From: JAZDEY01 sp043808325 [NCBI: Candidatus Eiseniibacteriota bacterium]
GTDB taxonomy: Bacteria; Arandabacterota; Arandabacteria; Arandabacterales
Direction: 5' to 3'
Length of the DNA stretch: 64,000 bases
NCBI GenBank assembly: GCA_043808325.1
Contig: JAZDEY010000047.1
Location: 1-64,000 of the forward strand
In this document: positions 59,767 through 64,000 of the stretch, piece after piece
Layout: every line of letters starts with the position of its first letter
Position numbering within the stretch: the first letter of the stretch is position 1
The notes under the pieces: model-generated
The model's database searches: none
Seen by the model: the letters and a program-made list of their open reading frames with translations, nothing else
Told to the model about the DNA's origin: nothing
Program-made: the position numbers and the translations under genes

Positions 59767-62109
59767 ATGTCCGAGCAGAAGTGGTTTAGGAGTGTCGGTA
59801 TCTCGATTGCCGTGGTATTGGTCCTGGTTGTGGTCGGTGTGGTTTATGCCGAGATTCCCAAGAGTATCAACTACCAGGGCAAGCTCACGGGCAGCGCGGG
59901 CGAGCCGCTTGCGGGCTCGCACGATATGACATTTGGCATTTACGCTGCGCCCTCGGGCGGGAGCGAGCTGTGGTCTGAGACCAAGTCCGAGGTGTCAGAC
60001 TCGGCGGGTGTCTTTGCCACTGTCCTTGGGAGCGACCGCCCGATAGATATTCCCTTCAGTGACCCCTGCTGGCTCGAGATCGCGGTTGACGGGGAGATCC
60101 TCAGCCCCCGCAGGGAAATCACCAGTGTGGCTTTTGCCTTTCGATCACTCCGCGCCGACAGCCTCGGCGGCTTCGGCCCCGATAGATTCGTTCAGCAGGG
60201 CCAGATCAACTCCGTCACCACTTTGATGATCGTCGACGGCACGCTGACCGATGCAGATATCTCCGGCAGCGCAGCGATTGATCCCACAAAGATAGCCGGT
60301 GGCGCTTGGACCCAGGGCAACGACGGCGCAGGCAGCGGCCTTGATGCCGATATGGTCGATGGTCTGCATGAAGCCGCCTTTGCGGATTCCAATCACAACC
60401 ATGACTTGCGGTACTACACTGAGACGGAGCTCAACACCACCGGGTCGCTCAACAATGCCTCAAACCCCGTTGACTGGACCAGGCTCAAGAGTGTCCCTGC
60501 GGGTTTTGCTGACGGAACCGACGATGTTGGCGGCACGGGCGACGGCTACTCGCTCGATGCTGCGGACGGCAGCCCCACGGATGTAGTCTACGTGGACAAC
60601 TCGGGCAATGTCGGCGTGGGAACCACGGCACCCAAGTGCCTGCTGGATGTCCACAAGGGCTCGTCAGGCTATGCCGCAAGCCTGGCCGGCACCAGCCTCC
60701 TGGTCGAGAGCAATTCGCAGGCAAACATAAAGCTCCTCTCTCCGAACGGCTCCTTTCAATCAATCACCTTCGGCGCTCCCACTAATCCCGCGGCTGGCTG
60801 GATAGCTTATGACCATGACGAGCAGCGGCTCAGGCTCGGTGCCGATGATGGGGACAGACTGACGATTGCGAAGGGTGGCTACGTGGGTATCGGGACCAGT
60901 GAGCCGGCCAGCGAGCTCCATCTCGCCAAGAACGTGAATGCCCCAGTTGAGATAACCCTCACCAACGAGAGTACGGGGCCACTGTCCTCGATGGGGCTGC
61001 TCTTCTCTGATGAGGAGACCGATGCGGGGCTGCGGGTCTATGATGACGAAGCGGCGAGCTATCCAGAAGATCTACTGATATTCAACGGCCACGACCGTGG
61101 CCACATAGTATTCGAGACGATGACCCAGGAAGCAGTGACCATTGACAGTGCGGGCCGGGTCGGCATCGGGACCTACCTTCCCGAACAGCAGCTGCACGTT
61201 CAGTCGTACGGTGACACCTATGCCAGGATCGAGACACGCCGGACGAGTGGTACTGCGGGGCTGGTGCTTGCCAATGACGGGCCGGGCTGGGAGATCGATC
61301 TCAGAGGAGATATGTCAGATGCCTTTCTGATTTATGGTGGTACCGGAGGTTGGCCTCGCTTCCTCATTGACACCAACGGCAAGGTCGGCATAGGCACGAC
61401 CAGCCCGGGTAACTTGCTTCATGTCTATGACAACTCATCGGGCGGTCTTTCGTTCCCTCTCAAGCTGGATAATCCGGGGATAGCGGCGGGCACGGCAGCG
61501 GGGATACTCTTCAAAGTCGATGGCGGCGAGAGCGGGCGGGGCAAGGGTGCCATCGTCTACGAGCGCACCGACACCTGGAACCGTGGCGACTTCCACATCC
61601 TCCAGGGCACAGGCACGGGAACTTCGGCGCCGGTCACTCTGGCTGAAGCTGTTATGACTATCAAGAACAACGGCCGGGTCGGCATTGGCACAAAGACGCC
61701 GGCCAACCAGCTCCACGTGAAATCGGCCAACACATCATGCGGGATCGAGGTCGAATCCAATCTAACAGATGGTATCGCGGCATTGGTTCTCGCGAATGAC
61801 GCGCGGGCATGGACTCTTACGACGGAAGGGACCTTTGGGGATGGTTTCATGATTACCGATCCCGGCGTCGGTTATCGTGCTCTCTTCATTGACACGAATC
61901 ATAACATGGGCATCAGCACGACGGCCCCTACGGCAAGGCTGGATGTTAACGGCGCCACAGGCTATGACCAGTTCAGGATGCGGACTTCGTTTACGCCATC
62001 TACCTCGGCCGATGTTCACGGCAACGTGGGCGACATGGCCTGGGACGCCAACTTTGTATATGTGAAGACCGCCGCGGGCTGGAAGCGCGCGGCCTTGAGC
62101 ACGTTCTAA
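59767..62109 (+). CDS. Secreted fibre-like protein with GIGT..P..LHV repeats
   Basis: 780 residues from an ATG with AAAGGAGAA upstream. A signal peptide or anchor is near 13-31. The first domain ('IPKSINYQGKLTGSAGEPLA', 'DSAGVFATVLGS', 'CWLEIAVDGEILSPRREITSVAFAFRS' in parts) is the common N-terminal module of bacterial fibre-like proteins. At least six repeats follow: 'VGVGTTAPKCLLDVH', 'VGIGTSEPASELHLA', 'VGIGTYLPEQQLHVQ', 'VGIGTTSPGNLLHVY', 'VGIGTKTPANQLHVK' and 'MGISTTAPTARLDVN'. Between repeats are beta-rich segments. No chaperone peptidase domain is visible. Such proteins resemble phage-tail-fibre or surface appendages. Confidence 0.8.
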   Translation: MSEQKWFRSVGISIAVVLVLVVVGVVYAEIPKSINYQGKLTGSAGEPLAGSHDMTFGIYAAPSGGSELWSETKSEVSDSAGVFATVLGSDRPIDIPFSDPCWLEIAVDGEILSPRREITSVAFAFRSLRADSLGGFGPDRFVQQGQINSVTTLMIVDGTLTDADISGSAAIDPTKIAGGAWTQGNDGAGSGLDADMVDGLHEAAFADSNHNHDLRYYTETELNTTGSLNNASNPVDWTRLKSVPAGFADGTDDVGGTGDGYSLDAADGSPTDVVYVDNSGNVGVGTTAPKCLLDVHKGSSGYAASLAGTSLLVESNSQANIKLLSPNGSFQSITFGAPTNPAAGWIAYDHDEQRLRLGADDGDRLTIAKGGYVGIGTSEPASELHLAKNVNAPVEITLTNESTGPLSSMGLLFSDEETDAGLRVYDDEAASYPEDLLIFNGHDRGHIVFETMTQEAVTIDSAGRVGIGTYLPEQQLHVQSYGDTYARIETRRTSGTAGLVLANDGPGWEIDLRGDMSDAFLIYGGTGGWPRFLIDTNGKVGIGTTSPGNLLHVYDNSSGGLSFPLKLDNPGIAAGTAAGILFKVDGGESGRGKGAIVYERTDTWNRGDFHILQGTGTGTSAPVTLAEAVMTIKNNGRVGIGTKTPANQLHVKSANTSCGIEVESNLTDGIAALVLANDARAWTLTTEGTFGDGFMITDPGVGYRALFIDTNHNMGISTTAPTARLDVNGATGYDQFRMRTSFTPSTSADVHGNVGDMAWDANFVYVKTAAGWKRAALSTF

Positions 62110-62204
62110 ATGGACTCGGCGGCACGAGCCCAGGTTTCCAATGATGACATTGTGAAGGAATGGTGATAGGATGGAGACAGCATTCAAGAGATAGGGGGCT
62201 GAAG

Positions 62205-64000
62205 ATGTTCGACCCGGTACGAGCAGTAAGGCGTCTACCTCTTACTATCTTGGTTATTGCCCTGGCAGTATATCTTGCGGGGCCCGCCCCCGGGCTTGCT
62301 GCAACGGCTGTCAAGAAGGCGGCCGGCAGCCCGGTTTCAAGTGGGACCAGCGTGACTGCTGGTGCCCTCATCGCCGCTGATGTCTTCAGCAGCGGCGGCC
62401 AGGAGGGCACATCGGCATCCTTCAGGTTGCACGATACTTTCGGGCAGGGCCCGATCGGGCCTCTGGCGACCGGGGCAACCATGTCGCTACAGGATGGTTT
62501 CTGGGCAACCCTGGGCGCCAAGACCGCCCCCGGTGATACCACTCATCCGGGGCCCGTCGTGAGTTTCGAGGCGTTCCCCCAGGACACGTCCGTTGGTCTG
62601 GGTTGGACCACACCCTCGGACGCTGATTTTGCCGGGATACTCATCCGATTTTCGACCACCGCAGATCCTGCGACGCCGACGGAAGGGGCCCCCGTTCCAA
62701 ATGGACATTCTGGGGAGTTCTGGAACCCGCCGAGGGTGGGAAATGATTGGGTGCACGAAGGTTTGACCAACGGAACAACCTATCACTATACAGCCTTCGC
62801 ATTCGACAGCTCTTATAATTACTCATCCGGGGTGAGCATCAGCGCCGTGCCGTACGACGACAGACCGCCGGGTCTTGTGACGTCATTCACTGCGACTGCG
62901 GGAGACACCACCGTGACCCTGCAGTGGACCAACCCGCCGGACGACGACTTCGCTCACACCTTGATAACATACTCGACTGTGACTTGGCCGGATTCCCCGG
63001 AGGATGGAACACCGGTCGAAAACGGCAACGCCGGGAGATTTTTCAACTCGCCTGCCAGCGTGGACAGCTTCATCCATACTCACCTTACGAACGGCACCAC
63101 ATACTACTATGCGGCGTTTGCTGCAGACACTGCGGACAACTATCAGGCCGGTGCGCTCAGGTCGGCAACTCCTGTGGACACGACGCCCCCGGGGTATGTG
63201 CAGTGGTTCAGCGTGACTGCCGGTGAGCGCGCCGATACGTTGAGATGGCAGAACCCATCTGACAGCGACCTCGAGGAGGTCTGGATCAGGTATTCGACGA
63301 CCGGATGGGCCTATTCACCGACTGAAGGCAGTCCTGTGGAAAACGGCAATGACGGCAAGTTCATAAACATGGTGCCGTCGGGCACAAACGCATTCGTCCA
63401 TGAGGGGCTTATCCCCAATGTGACCTATAACTATTCCCTCTTCACGTTTGACTCGTCCGGCAACTATCGCGGCTACACGAGTGCCTCAGGGACCCCTTAC
63501 GACCATACGCCGCCTGAACTCACGGTCTCGGTCTTCCAGAACCCTTATGTCACCAACCACCTGGACGTCTACGTGGTCGCGTCGGAGGCGCTGGTGGACA
63601 CCAGTGTTCACGTTTCGGTGGGCGCGACCGAGCTCGCGATGGCACAGAACGATCCCGACAAGCACGTTTGGAGAGGCGACTATGACCTATGCTGTACGGG
63701 TGATCTCACCATCCAGGCATGTGCCAGAGATGGCGCCTTGAATGACACCTGTGTCACGCGCAGCTTCTCCTCGGCGCTCATGCTGGCCGCTTCGGGAGGC
63801 ACGGCGCGAAGCACCGACGGTCAGTTTGAGGTGCGCGTGCCCGGAGGTGCGCTCGCTCGGGACGCGTATGTCTTGATCTTCGAGTCCCAGAGTGGGGAGG
63901 GCGAGAGCGTAGTCTACGATGTTTCCCCTTCGGGCCTCGAGATCGGCGATTTTGCCGAGATCTCAATAGCATATGGGGATGACGCCAGCGAGCCGGAACA
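62205..64000 (+). CDS. Secreted protein with repeated Fn3-like modules (runs off the window)
   Basis: The frame opens at the ATG at 62205, with GGGGG upstream, and stays open for 598 codons to the end of the window. A signal peptide (LTILVIALAVYLAGPAPGLAA) is followed by a module ending 'GPLATGATMSLQDGFWATLG', common in secreted proteins of these lineages. Three Fn3-like repeats of about 105 residues follow, each with 'WTTPSDADFAGILIRFST' or 'WTNPPDDDFAHTLITYST', a 'PVENGN' turn, 'LTNGTTYYYAAFA' and 'TPPG' linkers. A fourth, different beta region begins near 63530. The protein may end in a FlgD-type tail beyond the window. Confidence 0.75.
   Translation, partial: MFDPVRAVRRLPLTILVIALAVYLAGPAPGLAATAVKKAAGSPVSSGTSVTAGALIAADVFSSGGQEGTSASFRLHDTFGQGPIGPLATGATMSLQDGFWATLGAKTAPGDTTHPGPVVSFEAFPQDTSVGLGWTTPSDADFAGILIRFSTTADPATPTEGAPVPNGHSGEFWNPPRVGNDWVHEGLTNGTTYHYTAFAFDSSYNYSSGVSISAVPYDDRPPGLVTSFTATAGDTTVTLQWTNPPDDDFAHTLITYSTVTWPDSPEDGTPVENGNAGRFFNSPASVDSFIHTHLTNGTTYYYAAFAADTADNYQAGALRSATPVDTTPPGYVQWFSVTAGERADTLRWQNPSDSDLEEVWIRYSTTGWAYSPTEGSPVENGNDGKFINMVPSGTNAFVHEGLIPNVTYNYSLFTFDSSGNYRGYTSASGTPYDHTPPELTVSVFQNPYVTNHLDVYVVASEALVDTSVHVSVGATELAMAQNDPDKHVWRGDYDLCCTGDLTIQACARDGALNDTCVTRSFSSALMLAASGGTARSTDGQFEVRVPGGALARDAYVLIFESQSGEGESVVYDVSPSGLEIGDFAEISIAYGDDASEPE

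Noticed and set aside
1-64000. tRNA, rRNA, prophage or defence system
   Set aside because: No T-loop motif with a foldable clover leaf, no rRNA block, no integrase, and no nuclease-helicase cluster is visible.

Overview
The window is moderately GC-rich bacterial DNA with compact, mostly well-formed genes. It encodes a didermic cell: lipoproteins, a type II secretion secretin, two RND pumps and a TolC-type channel. Several secreted proteins end in a FlgD-type Ig-like C-terminal domain, and the redox genes (tungsten/molybdenum aldehyde oxidoreductase, ferredoxin-thioredoxin reductase, rubrerythrin-like ferritin, octaheme cytochrome) suit an anaerobe or microaerobe. This mix points to an uncultivated lineage of the FCB group (Eisenbacteria, Krumholzibacteria or Latescibacteria-like). 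That placement is inference; no rRNA gene is present.

Layout. 1-150: IS21-like terminal repeat arrays. 391-6279 (minus): an iron-type ABC importer (binding protein, fused permease, ATPase) followed by a TolB-like propeller protein and a FlgD-domain lipoprotein, read from a strong promoter set inside a large inverted repeat. 6681-17427 (plus): a near-complete type II secretion operon, gspE-F-G-H-I-J-K-L-M-C-D, whose gspL is a PilM-PilN fusion, followed by an orphan FlgD-type domain. 17974-19491: a DUF2723 membrane protein. 19722-23331: ferredoxin, aldehyde oxidoreductase, ThiF-like and ThiS-like genes, overlapping or nearly abutting. 23605-27872: an RND adaptor and pump pair. 27877-35243: lipoproteins, two GT-C-like membrane proteins and a DUF2207 protein. 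35541-40712: two convergent large secreted proteins (deacetylase-like and subtilisin-like), both with FlgD-type tails, separated by a terminator hairpin. 41067-42926: an HdeD-like protein and an MFS transporter. 43190-49588: TetR regulator, TolC-like channel, adaptor and a second RND pump, with a palindromic operator at the promoter. 49785-55130: an octaheme cytochrome lipoprotein convergent with a giant GH57-like secreted enzyme. 55294-59443: a decayed gene, an RRM RNA-binding protein, a SIMPL protein, a HAD phosphatase and a thiol/peroxide redox group. 59767 to the end: a fibre-like secreted protein with GIGT repeats, and an Fn3-like secreted protein cut by the window edge.

How it fits together: the type II system would carry folded exoproteins across the outer membrane. 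The window also encodes obvious candidate cargo (protease, GH57-like enzyme, deacetylase-like protein) with a shared C-terminal domain, and a free copy of that domain sits right after the secretin. Short inverted repeats built on a GGGACACACCCC core are scattered between genes at 49.6, 51.1, 55.5 and 58.6 kb. All functional calls come from reading motifs; no database search was run.
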